Shown: positions 1 to 8,421, counted from the stretch's first letter. The stretch is DNA of 64,000 bases from DASXKD01 sp963707905 (GCA_963707905.1 CAVPSA010000022.1:1-64000), one strand, 5' to 3'. Program-made: numbers and translations. Notes: generated by a model not told the origin, from the sequence alone.

Positions 1-348
1 GGTGCTCGGCGACCGCACCTCCACCGTTAGGAACGGTGGCCGGGTGATCTTGGTACCGGAGAGCTGATCTCTGCTGACCACCACGATGTCCGGGGCGAAC
101 TCTGTGTCACGAGAGACCATGACGGCAGGCTCCGGAACGACCTGCCACTCGGCGGGACACGCCCTGTCGAGCAGGGACGCCAGGGTAAAGGCCACCACCT
201 GGTGGGCAAGCGCCGGGCGGGGGCTCACGACCAGCGCCCCGTCCAGCAGTTCGTACCGGTGCCCGTCATCGGGCATCCGGTCCAGTTCCGCGACGGTGAA
301 CGGCTTGCCCGGCGACGGCCACGCCTCGGCGATGCTCACGACACTCAT
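1..348 (-). CDS. Uma2 family (DUF820) putative endonuclease, 3' end cut by window edge
   Basis: The reverse strand reads 116 codons without a stop from an ATG at 348. The start is preceded by a good ribosome site (GGAGG six bases upstream). The protein shows the Uma2 pattern: a tyrosine-glutamate-leucine-leucine-aspartate-glycine block followed by Ser-Pro and a histidine, then PDIVVV, then LTVEVRSPST. The last two segments are the acidic and Glu-x-x-Ser parts of the PD-(D/E)XK nuclease-like core of the family. The C-terminal quarter lies outside the window. Uma2 proteins are abundant in actinobacteria and cyanobacteria; their cellular role is unknown and nuclease activity is inferred from fold. 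It is read away from the next gene, so the two share a roughly 100-bp promoter region. Confidence 0.85.
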   Translation of the reverse strand, partial: MSVVSIAEAWPSPGKPFTVAELDRMPDDGHRYELLDGALVVSPRPALAHQVVAFTLASLLDRACPAEWQVVPEPAVMVSRDTEFAPDIVVVSRDQLSGTKITRPPFLTVEVRSPST

Positions 349-447
349 GTTGCCTCCATAACGCCATGAGTGCCACTCAACAACCACCCTCCGACAGCAG
401 GGAAGCCGTGCGGGCCGGGCCGGAGCACCTGCCGCTACCGTGGACGG

Positions 448-1191
448 ATGCTCGGCAGCGGGTGGACGGAGGCGGTCGCTCTGGTGGCCGCATTCGGCAT
501 CGCCGTGGCGACCACCCCAGCCGGTGTGTCGGGCGCGGTGCTGCTGCTGCCGTTCCAGGTCTCGGTGCTCGGCACGCCCAGCCCGGCGGTCACCCCGACG
601 AACCTGCTGTACAACGTGATCGCCAGCCCAGGGGCGCTGTATCGCTACTGGCGGCAGGGCCAGCGGGCAGGCAGGCTCACCGCCGCACTGCTGGCCGGGA
701 CCCTGCCCGGCGTCATCGCCGGTTCGGTCATCCGGGTGGAGTTCCTGCCCGGGGCCCTGGTGTTCGATTTCGTCATAGCCGCGGTCCTGCTCCCGCTCGG
801 CACGTGGCTTGCCCTGGACCGGGGCACGCGGGCCACCGGCAAGGCCGGGCCACCGCGGCTGCCCACGCGCGTTCTGGTGCTGATCGCCGCCGGGGTCGGG
901 TGCGTGGGCGGTATCTACGGGGTGGGGGGCGGGTCGATCCTCGCGCCGATCCTGATCGGCGACGGGCGCCCGCCCGCCGAAGTAGCGCCTGCCGCGCTTG
1001 CCTCCACGTTCGTCACGTCGCTGGCGGGCGTGGTCACATTCACGCTGCTGTCGCTGAACCGGCACGGGTGGCGATCGCTCCGGGGTGGCCCTGGAACTCG
1101 CGCCAGGTGCCGGGCGGTCCTGACCGGCCGGTTCGGCAGCCATGTCGATCATAGCCTCCAGGCCTATCTAGCCAGAGCTAGCCATGGCTAG
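448..1191 (+). CDS. TauE/SafE family sulfite/organosulfur permease, C-terminus damaged
   Basis: This is a 247-residue polytopic membrane protein. The first half (residues 1-110) has the TauE/SafE pattern of Thr-Pro-Ala-Gly-x-Ser-Gly followed by hydrophobic helices. The second half repeats it with GVGGGSILAPILI near residue 160. After LLSLNRHG (about nt 1065) the hydrophobic pattern stops abruptly and the sequence becomes arginine-rich. The next frame holds VAIAPGW and, after another shift, VALELA, which look like the expected continuation. The last two or so helices are therefore missing or out of frame. The start at 448 was chosen because homology begins there; an in-frame ATG at 370 only adds a non-conserved tail. 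The TAG stop lies inside the palindrome at 1175-1194. Transport of sulfur oxyanions is a family inference, and the gene may be non-functional. Confidence 0.7.
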   Translation: MLGSGWTEAVALVAAFGIAVATTPAGVSGAVLLLPFQVSVLGTPSPAVTPTNLLYNVIASPGALYRYWRQGQRAGRLTAALLAGTLPGVIAGSVIRVEFLPGALVFDFVIAAVLLPLGTWLALDRGTRATGKAGPPRLPTRVLVLIAAGVGCVGGIYGVGGGSILAPILIGDGRPPAEVAPAALASTFVTSLAGVVTFTLLSLNRHGWRSLRGGPGTRARCRAVLTGRFGSHVDHSLQAYLARASHG

Positions 1192-1194
1192 CTC
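1175..1194. promoter_or_regulatory. 20-bp perfect palindrome, likely GntR operator
   Basis: GAGCTAGCCATGGCTAGCTC is self-complementary over all 20 bases. It lies about 50 bp upstream of the start of a GntR-type gene relic and overlaps the end of the permease gene. TAGC-rich palindromes upstream of GntR-family genes usually serve as autoregulatory operators. The assignment is by position only. Confidence 0.5.
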
Positions 1195-1243
1195 CACTGA
1201 CCGGGCCAGCCCGGCTGGGTAACTTGTCGTCAGCGTGATCGTC

Positions 1244-1472
1244 ATGAGGAGCCGTGCCGGCTACCAGAACTGGCCGCCATCCTTCGCGCTAAGATCACCG
1301 CAAACTGCGCTCCGGGCGCCCGACCTAGCGAAACCCTGACCCAGCGGTACGGTATCGCCGCGGCACCGTCAAGAAGGCCGTCGAAGTCCTCCGCATCGAA
1401 GGGCTGGTCCACACCGTCATCGGCCGGGGCATCTTCGTCCGTGACCACAGGGCGGCGTGGCGGGGCCGTTAG
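1244..1472 (+). pseudogene. GntR-family transcriptional regulator relic with at least two frameshifts
   Basis: Three short frames join into one GntR winged-helix domain. The first reads MRSRAGYQ from the ATG at 1244. The second, from about 1261, reads ELAAILRAKITANC then SETLTQRYGI. The third, from about 1360, reads GTVKKAVEVLRIEGL then GRGIFVRD and ends at TAG 1470-1472. Together they give the family order of helix 1, the Ser-Glu-x-x-Leu-x-x-x-Tyr-Gly motif, the recognition helix, and the wing Gly-Arg-Gly-x-Phe-Val. No effector domain is present, as in the short GntR proteins of actinobacterial mobile elements. Each junction needs a one-base change. It is either a decayed gene or a stretch with sequence errors. 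Confidence 0.7.
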
Positions 1473-1904
1473 GCGAAGAGGGGGAAACGGGCGGCGAGCG
1501 GGCCGAGGGCCTGGCGGTCCGCCTCGGTGAGGGGATCACGGCCGGTGCCCTTGAGGGCGGCGGTGACGTCGTCCCAGGCGGCCGGGAGCGGGGCACCCAG
1601 CAGGCCGGCGAGGACCCGCCGGACAAGGGCCAGCGAGGCCGGTCCGGCGCCAGGGACCGGCCGCCGGGTGCACACAGCGGCCCCGGGGGATCGATGCGGC
1701 AGCCGCGGAATAGGGTGCCGGGCCGCCGCGTTAGGAACCTTCGCTGGCGTGCTTGGATCCCCCGGGCCGCAACTATGGAAGCCGTCGCGGAATACCGTCT
1801 GGCTGGAGCCGCGTCGCGCAGATTCGCCGAGGAGGCGACCGCACGTCAGCACCGTCGACGGGGCCCCCGTGAGCGTCAGCTCCCGGGGGCATCGTCGTTC
1901 TTGA
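1473..1904. other. Region without a confident gene; possible C-terminal coding relic on the minus strand
   Basis: The minus strand from about 1690 down to 1469 reads a protein-like tail: ALVRRVLAGLLGAP, then a Trp-Asp-Asp motif, then LTEADRQALGPLAARFPLF and a stop. Upstream of it the frame is low-complexity and has no credible start. I do not recognise the family. It may be the 3' end of a decayed gene. Nothing else is supported here apart from the hairpin near 1866-1890. Confidence 0.3.
1866..1890. terminator. Candidate GC hairpin terminator downstream of the NUDIX gene
   Basis: The arms GCCCCCG and CGGGGGC are separated by about 14 bases, 15-40 bp beyond the stop codon of the minus-strand NUDIX gene. 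There is no long U tract, which is common for actinobacterial terminators. Confidence 0.35.
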
Positions 1905-2468
1905 TCAGCTGGCACTCTCCCCAGCCAGCAGGAACAGCGTGTAGGCGGCGAGCGTGGAGTCGTCGGTGATGCCGCCATGCCGGATCATCCGTTCCACCTC
2001 CGCGCGGCCGAACCACCGGCAGCGCAGGTCCTGTTCCTCGAGTTCAAGCTCCTGCGTGCCGGGCGTCAGGCCGGACGCCACGAACACGTCGAAGCCCTGG
2101 CTGACCAGTCCGTGCGCGCAGTGCAGGTGGCCCAGGTGGCGCAGCTCGCTGGCCGTCATGCCGGTTTCCTGGCGGAGTTCCTCCCTGGCGAGTTTCTCCG
2201 GGTCGTCGGCGGCCGCCATGCCGGGCAGAGTGCCCTGCGGGAACTCCCAGCACCGCATCCGCACCGGGTAGCGGTACTGCTCGACCAGGTGAAAGCCGTC
2301 GTTATCGACCGGGATGATCAAGGCGAAGTCCGGCTTCTCCACATACGAGTAGATCCCGGCCGACCCGTCCGGCCGCCGGATGCCGTCCTCACGCAAGCGC
2401 ATGTGGGGCGTCTCGTAGACCACCCGGGTGGATGTCTGCTCGATGATCGGCCCGCTGGCCTCAGGCAC
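1905..2468 (-). CDS. NUDIX hydrolase
   Basis: The product is 187 residues from a GTG at 2468, preceded by AAGGGGAG. The upstream ATG at 2486 lacks such a site. A NUDIX box is visible in mid-protein: Gly, a short loop, then LAREELRQETGM, which matches the RExxxEExG core of the divalent-metal pyrophosphate hydrolase helix. The N-terminal part (YVEKPDFALIIPVDNDGF followed by EQYRYP) is the standard ADP-ribose-pyrophosphatase-like beta-sheet, and WEFPQG precedes the box. The family hydrolyses nucleoside diphosphates linked to another moiety, with ADP-ribose or similar most likely. The exact substrate cannot be told. It is a single gene, next to but apparently not in an operon with ribokinase, from which it is separated by 87 bp. 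Confidence 0.85.
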   Translation of the reverse strand: MPEASGPIIEQTSTRVVYETPHMRLREDGIRRPDGSAGIYSYVEKPDFALIIPVDNDGFHLVEQYRYPVRMRCWEFPQGTLPGMAAADDPEKLAREELRQETGMTASELRHLGHLHCAHGLVSQGFDVFVASGLTPGTQELELEEQDLRCRWFGRAEVERMIRHGGITDDSTLAAYTLFLLAGESAS

Positions 2469-2555
2469 GGCAACTCCCCTTCGCACGGCCTCGGTGACTG
2501 GCCAGAGGGACGCTAGCCGGCGCCCCCATGCCCCCGGCCGCCGGCGTTCCCCCGC

Positions 2556-3509
2556 TCAAGCGGGCCAGGAGAACCCGGTCGCCGCGAGCACGCCGGCGGG
2601 TCTGGGCAGGGCCGCCTGCGCGCCCCGGCGGGTGGCCGCCGCCGCCCCGGCCGCGCACGCGGCGGTGACCGCGGCGGCCGGGTCCAGGCCGCTGGCCAGC
2701 GCGACGGCCAGGGCCCCCACGAACGCGTCCCCGGCTCCTACGGTGTCCACCGCGGTCACCGGGAACCCGGGTACGGCGGCCGTCCCCGACGGCCCGGCCA
2801 GCGCCGCTCCGGCCGCGCCCAGCGTGACCACGACATGCCCACCGCGCAGCCCTGCGGCCAGGCCCGCCGCGATGGCCCTGCCCAGCGCCGCCTCGTCCGC
2901 CGGCGTGCCCTCCGGCAACCGCCCGGCCAGGGCCGCCGCCTCCTGCGCGTTGACCACGAGCCAGTCCGGGCACTCGGCGAGCAGGCCGGCCGCCCCCTCG
3001 GGGACCGGGGCCAGGTTGAGCATGGTGCGGACCCCGCCGGACCGGGCCCGGCGGAGCGCGGCGCCGAGCACGGGAACGGGGATCTCCGCCGAAAGCACCA
3101 GCACGTCGCACGGCTGCGTGAAGGCGGCCGCCACCTCCGCGTCCCCGGCGAGCCCGTTGGCACCCGGGGCGACCGCGATCGAGTTCTCCCCGGCCGGGTC
3201 CACGGTGATCAGGGCCAGCCCGGAGGCCACGCCGGGCACCGCGCGCAAGCCCGCCACGCCGATTCCCTCGGCCGCGAGGCCGGCCCGCAGCCGGGCGCCG
3301 AACTCGTCGTCCCCGCAGCAGCCCACCATCGACACAGCGGCACCAAGCCGGGCGGCCGCAACCGCCTGGTTGGCTCCCTTCCCGCCCGCGCCGAAGGTAG
3401 CGGCCGCCGAACCGAGCACGGTTTCCCCGGGCCCGGGGAGGTGTGGCACGAGGAGCGATATGTCGGTGTTCAGGCTGCCAAGGACGGTCACCGCGGGACG
3501 CTGCGCCAT
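2556..3509 (-). CDS. rbsK: Ribokinase (PfkB family)
   Basis: This 317-residue sugar kinase phosphorylates ribose at O5 using ATP. Visible PfkB hallmarks are VLGSLNTDI at the N-terminus, GAGGKGANQAVAAARLG (signature 1, typical of ribokinase), the substrate-binding Asn-Leu-Ala-Pro motif, and signature 2 DTVGAGDAFVGALA, which contains the catalytic Asp. The length is typical of RbsK. The start ATG at 3509 follows GAGGAGGGG. The gene stands alone without a ribose transporter, so it may salvage ribose from nucleosides; rpiB lies 38 kb away in the same window. A related PfkB sugar kinase cannot be fully excluded, but the Gly-Lys-Gly-Ala-Asn block favours ribokinase. Confidence 0.92.
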   Translation of the reverse strand: MAQRPAVTVLGSLNTDISLLVPHLPGPGETVLGSAAATFGAGGKGANQAVAAARLGAAVSMVGCCGDDEFGARLRAGLAAEGIGVAGLRAVPGVASGLALITVDPAGENSIAVAPGANGLAGDAEVAAAFTQPCDVLVLSAEIPVPVLGAALRRARSGGVRTMLNLAPVPEGAAGLLAECPDWLVVNAQEAAALAGRLPEGTPADEAALGRAIAAGLAAGLRGGHVVVTLGAAGAALAGPSGTAAVPGFPVTAVDTVGAGDAFVGALAVALASGLDPAAAVTAACAAGAAAATRRGAQAALPRPAGVLAATGFSWPA

Positions 3510-3637
3510 GCCCCCTCCTCGCCGGGTACCCGGGCCGCACGCACCTTACCGCCCGGCACGGTAGCGGATCAGACATCTCCCGGACCACGCCGCGACACGT
3601 TCTGGCGGCCAAACGGGACCCAAAAAGTATCTTATTC

Positions 3638-3702
3638 GGCATAGTGCAACGATCCTGGTCACCCGGAATGGGCGGGCCAATGTCGGGTATCGTGCAAAGA
3701 TC
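3638..3702 (+). promoter_or_regulatory. Direct repeat pair in the promoter region of the SpoIIE-type phosphatase
   Basis: Two 17-bp near-copies, GGCATAGTGCAACGATC at 3638-3654 and GGTATCGTGCAAAGATC at 3686-3702, agree at 14 of 17 positions. They lie 48 bp apart, just upstream of the GTG at 3727. They may be regulator binding sites or paired promoter elements. Confidence 0.4.
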
Positions 3703-3726
3703 ACTACGCTGCTATCCCACACATCC

Positions 3727-5745
3727 GTGCGGACACTGATCCTGGGGGTAGATCCGGCCGGACGGGTAGTTCAGCATGACCGGAATGCGAAAGAAGTCCT
3801 CGATCCGCCGAACGGCTCGCTGCTCGGCACGCACCTGAGCGATCTGGTGGTGGGCAATTCCCCCACGGGGACGCCGCTCAACAGCCTGCTTGATGCGGTC
3901 AAGGGGGGCCGGGAAGCGACCGCGGTGCTGACCTTCAAGGCCCAGCGCAGCAGCCCCATCGACACCGTGGTCACGCTGCAGCCGATGCGCGGCGACAATG
4001 ACGGGTGCCCGTCGGCGCTGGCGATCCTGCGGATGCCACCGCCCAGCGTGGAGCAGTTCCTGGACCCCGCGCTGATGCGGCACGCGCTGCTCGACGAGAC
4101 GTTCCGGCAGATGGGGGCCAGCCTCGACCTGGACCAGCTGGCCCGGGGGCTGATCAACATCGTGGTCCCGCACTTCAGCAACTCGGCCGGGCTGCTGCTG
4201 CTGGAGAGCCTGGTGGCGGCCGACGAGCCGCCCGCCTCGCAGAACGACGGGTCCTACCTGCTGCGCCGGATGGCCATCGCCACCGACGACAGCAGCCCGG
4301 ACTGGGACGCCACGTTCCCCACCGGCGAGGTGCTGCGCTACCCGGCGGGATCGCCCTACACCCAGTGCATGAACACGGGCCGGCCGGTCCGTGAGCCCGC
4401 CATGACCACCCCTGAGGCGGTCGAGATGGCCGAGTCGTGGCTGCGCCGGCCCATGAAGCTGCTGGCCGGCTCGTCCATGCTGCTGCTGCCACTCAACGCG
4501 CGCGGCTCCACGCTCGGCTTCATCGTGTGCAACCGGCGGCGGGGCTTCCGGTCGTTCGACGCCTATGACACCGAGATCGGCATGGAGTTCGCCTCCCGCG
4601 CGGCGATCTTCATCGACAACGCCAGGCGCTACAACCGGGAGCGGGCCACCGCGCTCACACTGCAGCGCAGCCTGCTGCCGACCGGCCTTTCCGCGCCGTC
4701 CTCGGTCGAGGTCACGCACAGGTACCTGCCCGGCAGCGCGCTCATCGAGGTCGGCGGGGACTGGTACGAGTCGATCAACATGCCGGGCGCGCGGGTGGCC
4801 CTGGTGGTCGGCGACGTGGCCGGCCACGGTGTCCGGGCGGCGGTCACCATGGGCCGGCTGCGCACCGCGATCCAGACCCTGGCGATGCTCGAACTGTCCC
4901 CGGCCGAGACGCTGCAGCACCTGAACGAGCTGATGCGGAAGATCGGCGAGCGCGAGCCGCACTTCGCCACCTGCATCTACGCCACCTACGACGCGGTGAA
5001 CGGCACCTGCGAGGTCGCCTGCGCCGGGCACCTGCCGCCGCTGCTGGTCCGGCCGGACGGCAGCAGCGAGTTCCTGGACGTGTCCCCGGCACCGCCGCTC
5101 GGCGTGGGCGAGGGGCTGATCTCCAGCCGGACCTTCGAGATCGAGGACGGCAGCATGTTCGTCCTCTACACCGACGGGCTGGTGGAAAGCCGCGGCCGTG
5201 ACATCGACGACGGGCTCAAGCGGCTCCAGTCCGTGTTCGACGCCGAATCGGTGGCCGGCTCGATGGACGACCTGTGCAAGGCGATCCTGGCCGGCGCCTA
5301 CTCCGATCAGCACCGCGACGACATCGCCATACTGATCGCCCGGCTGGGCCGGATCGACGGCAGCCTGCAGGCGTCCTGGACGCTGACCGGTGAGCTGACC
5401 GCGGCCCACGAGGCGCGGTCCCTGGTGGCCGAGCCGCTGGAGAAGTGGGATCTGGCCAGCATGGTGGACAACACCCAGCTGCTGGCCTCCGAACTGGTGA
5501 CGAACGCCATCAGGTACGCCGAGGGCCCGGTCACGCTGCGGCTGATCAAGGAGGGCGCGCTGATCTGCGAGGTGCGCGACACCTCGCCCGCGCTGCCCAA
5601 GCTCCAGCACGCGGCCAAGGACGACGAGTGCGGCCGGGGCCTGCAGATCGTCAGCAAGCTGTCCGGCCGGTGGGGCGCGCGCCGTACCAACGGGGGCAAG
5701 GTGGTCTGGTGCGAGCAGCACCTCCCCCGTACCGACAAGGAGTGA
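3727..5745 (+). CDS. PAS-GAF-SpoIIE serine phosphatase with C-terminal HATPase (RsbU/RsbW-like) domain
   Basis: This is a 672-residue cytoplasmic signalling protein. Residues 1-110 look like a PAS domain and about 125-300 like GAF. About 315-535 form the PP2C/SpoIIE phosphatase, with GGDWYE (near 343), GDVAGHGVRAA (near 361) and VLYTDGLVE as metal-site motifs. About 550-672 form an anti-sigma-type HATPase, with ELVTNAIRYA (N box) and GRGLQIVSKLS (G box). The combination of a phosphatase for an anti-sigma antagonist with an RsbW-like kinase in one chain is common in actinomycetes; it is expected to control a partner-switching sigma factor cascade in response to a sensed signal. No antagonist gene is adjacent. 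The GTG start lacks a clear ribosome site, so the N-terminus is uncertain. Confidence 0.88.
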   Translation: MRTLILGVDPAGRVVQHDRNAKEVLDPPNGSLLGTHLSDLVVGNSPTGTPLNSLLDAVKGGREATAVLTFKAQRSSPIDTVVTLQPMRGDNDGCPSALAILRMPPPSVEQFLDPALMRHALLDETFRQMGASLDLDQLARGLINIVVPHFSNSAGLLLLESLVAADEPPASQNDGSYLLRRMAIATDDSSPDWDATFPTGEVLRYPAGSPYTQCMNTGRPVREPAMTTPEAVEMAESWLRRPMKLLAGSSMLLLPLNARGSTLGFIVCNRRRGFRSFDAYDTEIGMEFASRAAIFIDNARRYNRERATALTLQRSLLPTGLSAPSSVEVTHRYLPGSALIEVGGDWYESINMPGARVALVVGDVAGHGVRAAVTMGRLRTAIQTLAMLELSPAETLQHLNELMRKIGEREPHFATCIYATYDAVNGTCEVACAGHLPPLLVRPDGSSEFLDVSPAPPLGVGEGLISSRTFEIEDGSMFVLYTDGLVESRGRDIDDGLKRLQSVFDAESVAGSMDDLCKAILAGAYSDQHRDDIAILIARLGRIDGSLQASWTLTGELTAAHEARSLVAEPLEKWDLASMVDNTQLLASELVTNAIRYAEGPVTLRLIKEGALICEVRDTSPALPKLQHAAKDDECGRGLQIVSKLSGRWGARRTNGGKVVWCEQHLPRTDKE

Positions 5746-5762
5746 GCCGGGCCTGACCCGGC
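5746..5762. terminator. Bidirectional hairpin between convergent phosphatase and hpnH genes
   Basis: GCCGGG-CCTGA-CCCGGC forms a 6-bp stem with a 5-nt loop, directly after the TGA at 5743-5745 and just before the end of hpnH on the other strand. It is suitably placed to stop transcription from both sides. Confidence 0.5.
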
Positions 5763-5768
5763 CCGCCC

Positions 5769-6773
5769 TCAGGCGCCGCGCATCGCGCGCAGCGACTGCT
5801 TCAGCGAGCCCATGGTGGCCAGGACGGCGGACGGCTCGTAGCCGCAGTGCGCCATGCAGTTCGCGCACCGCGGGTCCTTGCCGCGGCCGTAGGCGTCCCA
5901 GTCGGTGGTCTCGATCAGCTCCTTGTACGTCTTGGTGTACCCGTCCGACATCAGGTAGCACGGCCGCTGCCAGCCGAGCAGCGAGTAGGAAGGGATTCCC
6001 CAGGCGGTGCAGCCGAAGTCGGCCTTGCCCTCAAGGAAGTCCAGGAACAGCGGGGAGTGGTTGAGCCGCCAGCGCTGCCGGTTGCCGTCGGCGAACGCCT
6101 TGCGGAACAGTTCCGTCGTCTCGGTCACGCCGAGGAAGTGCTCCTGGTCCGGCGCCTTCTCATAGGCATAGGCCGGGGAGATCATCATCTCGTCCACACC
6201 GAGGTCGTCGTTGAGGTAGCTCAGCACGTCGATCACGGTCTGCGGGGTGTCGGTGTTGAAGAACGTGGTGTTCGTGGTGACCCGGAACCCGCGCCGCTGG
6301 CATTCCTTGATCGCGGCGACCGCCTGGTCGAACACCCCTTCCTTGCAGACCGACTCGTCGTGCCGCTCGGCCAGCCCGTCGATGTGCACCGCCCAGGCGA
6401 AGTAGCGGGACGGCGAGAACTTGTCGATGTGCTTGGGGATCAGCAGCGCGTTCGTGCAGAGGAACACGTACTTCTTGCGCTTGATCAGCTCGGCGACGAT
6501 CTCGTGGATCTGCGGGTGCATGAGCGGCTCACCGCCGGCGATGGACACCATCGGCGCGCCGCACTCCTCGATCGCGCCGATCGCCTGGTCCACCGGCATC
6601 CGCTGCTTCAGGATCGTGTGCGGCTGCTGTATCTTCCCGCACCCGGCGCACTTGAGGTTGCACGCGAACAGCGGCTCCAGCTCGACCAGGAGTGGGAACT
6701 TGTCCTTGCGCGTCAGCTTCTGGCGCATCAGGTAGCTCCCGATCCGCAGGCTCTGTCGCAGTGGCATGGTCAT
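5769..6773 (-). CDS. hpnH: Adenosyl-hopene transferase HpnH (radical SAM)
   Basis: This 334-residue B12-binding-type radical SAM enzyme attaches 5'-deoxyadenosine to diploptene, the first step of hopanoid side-chain extension. The N-terminus MPLRQSLRIGSYLMRQK is typical of HpnH. The [4Fe-4S] cysteines are in CNLKCAGC (near residue 35), followed by SIAGGEPLMHP, the SAM-binding segment. C-terminal cysteines (RCANCMAHCGYEP) form the conserved tail. The start overlaps the stop of the hpnG-ispH fusion by 4 bp (ATGA), showing translational coupling. It is the last gene of the hopanoid operon and ends at a hairpin facing the phosphatase gene. Confidence 0.95.
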   Translation of the reverse strand: MTMPLRQSLRIGSYLMRQKLTRKDKFPLLVELEPLFACNLKCAGCGKIQQPHTILKQRMPVDQAIGAIEECGAPMVSIAGGEPLMHPQIHEIVAELIKRKKYVFLCTNALLIPKHIDKFSPSRYFAWAVHIDGLAERHDESVCKEGVFDQAVAAIKECQRRGFRVTTNTTFFNTDTPQTVIDVLSYLNDDLGVDEMMISPAYAYEKAPDQEHFLGVTETTELFRKAFADGNRQRWRLNHSPLFLDFLEGKADFGCTAWGIPSYSLLGWQRPCYLMSDGYTKTYKELIETTDWDAYGRGKDPRCANCMAHCGYEPSAVLATMGSLKQSLRAMRGA

Positions 6774-8395
6774 TGCGCCCGGACCTCCTTGGGCAGGCTG
6801 AACCGGATGTTCTCGGTGGTGATGACGCGCTCGGAGACCTCCACGGGGCCGAGGCCCGACAGCGCGGTGATGATGTCGTCGACCACGGCAGGCGGCGCCG
6901 ACGCGCCGGCCGTCAGGCCGATCGTGGACACGCCCGCCAGCCAGCCGAGCTGGATGTCGGACGGCCCGTCGATGAGGTGCGCGGGGGTGCCGGCCCGCTG
7001 CGCCGTCTCCACCAGCCGCACCGAGTTGGAGGAGTTGGCCGACCCGGCCACCAGCACAAGGTCGGACTCGGCGGCGACGGCCCGGACGGCCTGCTGCCTG
7101 TTGGTGGTGGCGTAACAGATGTCGTCGCTGCCCGGGCCCCGGGCCGCGGGGAACCGCTCGGTCAGCGCGGAGGCCATCTCGGCCGCCTCATCGACGGCGA
7201 GCGTGGTCTGCATCAGGTAGGCGACCTTGCCCGGGTCCGCGGGGCGTAGCCGGGCCACGTCGGCAGGGCTCTCCACCAGGGCCGTCGACTCCGGTGCCTC
7301 GCCGAGGGTGCCCTCGACCTCCTCGTGGCCGGCGTGCCCGATGAGCGCCACCAGGTAGCCGTCGGCCGCGAACCGGCGCGCCTCCACGTGCACCTTCGCC
7401 ACCAGCGGGCAGGTCGCGTCGATGGCGTCCAGGCCGCGCCGGGTGGCCTCCGCACGGACCGCCGGGGACACCCCGTGCGCGGAGAAGACCACGCACGCCC
7501 CGTCGGGGACCTCGGACAGCTCGTCCACGAACACCGCCCCGCGCCGTTCCAGGTCGGCGACGACGTGGGTGTTGTGCACGATCTGCTTGCGCACGTACAC
7601 CGGCGCCCCGCGCTGGTCGAGCACCTTCTCCACGATTTCGATGGCCCGCTCCACCCCGGCGCAGAACGACCGGGGCCCGGCCAGCAGCACCCGGTGCGGC
7701 CCGGCCGCGGCGGCCCAGGCGGCCAGCACCGGGCCGGCGGCCCGCAGCGCCCGCAGCGCGGCCAGCCCCCCGGTCACGATCCCCGGACGCAGCAGCGGCC
7801 GCGCGGGAGTGTCCGACACCGCACGGAGCACGGCCACCGGCCGGCCGCGCGCCGCCGCGGCCAGCGGGGCGGACTCCAGGTCCGCCGCCAGCGCTCCGCC
7901 GGCCGCCAGGGCATTCCGCGCCGCGCCGCGGGCCAGCCGGTCGGTGGTGACGACCGGCCCGGTGTGGACGCGCAGCCCGGCCCGGCGCAGTTCCCCGGCA
8001 AGCAGCGGCGCCGCCGGGCACCGGACACTCGTGCCGCGGGCGTCCCTGACCTCGGTGCCGACGACCAGGTCACCGGGAACCAGGTCGTCGGTGAGGCCGC
8101 CGCCCACCCCGGCGACGGCCAGCGCGCCGAACTCCTCATCCGCCAAGGCGGCCGCCTGCCGCCGGGACCGGGCCAGGCCGTAACCGGTCACCCGCACCGT
8201 GCCGCCGTCCGGCTGGCCGGCACCGCCGGCCGCACGCAGCCCGCGCCGGACCGCCACCGCCTCCACCCGCAACGGGGAGCACACCACCAGGGGGCGGTGC
8301 TGGCCCGGGGGGGCACTCCGCTGCCCCGGGGGCGAGCCCCCGGACCCCATGGCCCTGGAACCGCCCGGTGGCCTGCGGCCCGGTTCCTCCGTCAC
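6770..8395 (-). CDS. hpnG-ispH: HpnG nucleosidase/phosphorylase-IspH (HMBPP reductase) fusion
   Basis: The product is 541 residues. Residues 32-222 are a nucleoside phosphorylase-like domain as in HpnG, which removes adenine from adenosylhopane (GYGLARSRRQAAALADEE, then GVGGGLTDDLVPGDLVVG, then AADLESAPLA). Residues 225-541 are a complete IspH/LytB domain, the Fe-S enzyme that makes IPP and DMAPP from HMBPP, with its three cluster cysteines in SFCAGVERAIEI, DATCPLVAKVH and DDICYATTNRQ. The two enzymes act at opposite ends of hopanoid synthesis. Residues 1-31 are encoded by a dispersed palindromic repeat, which also supplies the GTG start, so the native start may be a later GTG. Fusion is the simplest reading because no stop or start separates the domains. 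Confidence 0.88.
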   Translation of the reverse strand: MTEEPGRRPPGGSRAMGSGGSPPGQRSAPPGQHRPLVVCSPLRVEAVAVRRGLRAAGGAGQPDGGTVRVTGYGLARSRRQAAALADEEFGALAVAGVGGGLTDDLVPGDLVVGTEVRDARGTSVRCPAAPLLAGELRRAGLRVHTGPVVTTDRLARGAARNALAAGGALAADLESAPLAAAARGRPVAVLRAVSDTPARPLLRPGIVTGGLAALRALRAAGPVLAAWAAAAGPHRVLLAGPRSFCAGVERAIEIVEKVLDQRGAPVYVRKQIVHNTHVVADLERRGAVFVDELSEVPDGACVVFSAHGVSPAVRAEATRRGLDAIDATCPLVAKVHVEARRFAADGYLVALIGHAGHEEVEGTLGEAPESTALVESPADVARLRPADPGKVAYLMQTTLAVDEAAEMASALTERFPAARGPGSDDICYATTNRQQAVRAVAAESDLVLVAGSANSSNSVRLVETAQRAGTPAHLIDGPSDIQLGWLAGVSTIGLTAGASAPPAVVDDIITALSGLGPVEVSERVITTENIRFSLPKEVRAQ

Positions 8396-8396
8396 C
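8298..8396 (-). repeat. Dispersed palindromic repeat R1, copy a (encodes the HpnG-IspH N-terminus)
   Basis: This block of about 97 bp is nearly identical to 12306-12403, with only a few substitutions and one small indel. It contains a perfect hairpin CCGGGGGC-GA-GCCCCCGG. In the minus-strand gene it is translated as a Pro/Gly/Ser-rich peptide (GGSRAMGSGGSPPGQRSAPP). Both copies have the same orientation and reading frame relative to their host gene, so they behave as in-frame insertions. Confidence 0.75.
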
Positions 8397-8421
8397 GGGC
8401 CGGGGCCGCACTCCTCGCCTC

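Noticed and set aside
2461..3642. 393-codon minus-strand frame overlapping ribokinase
   Set aside because: It is the alternate frame of rbsK, Arg/Gly-rich with no family, while rbsK shows both PfkB signatures.
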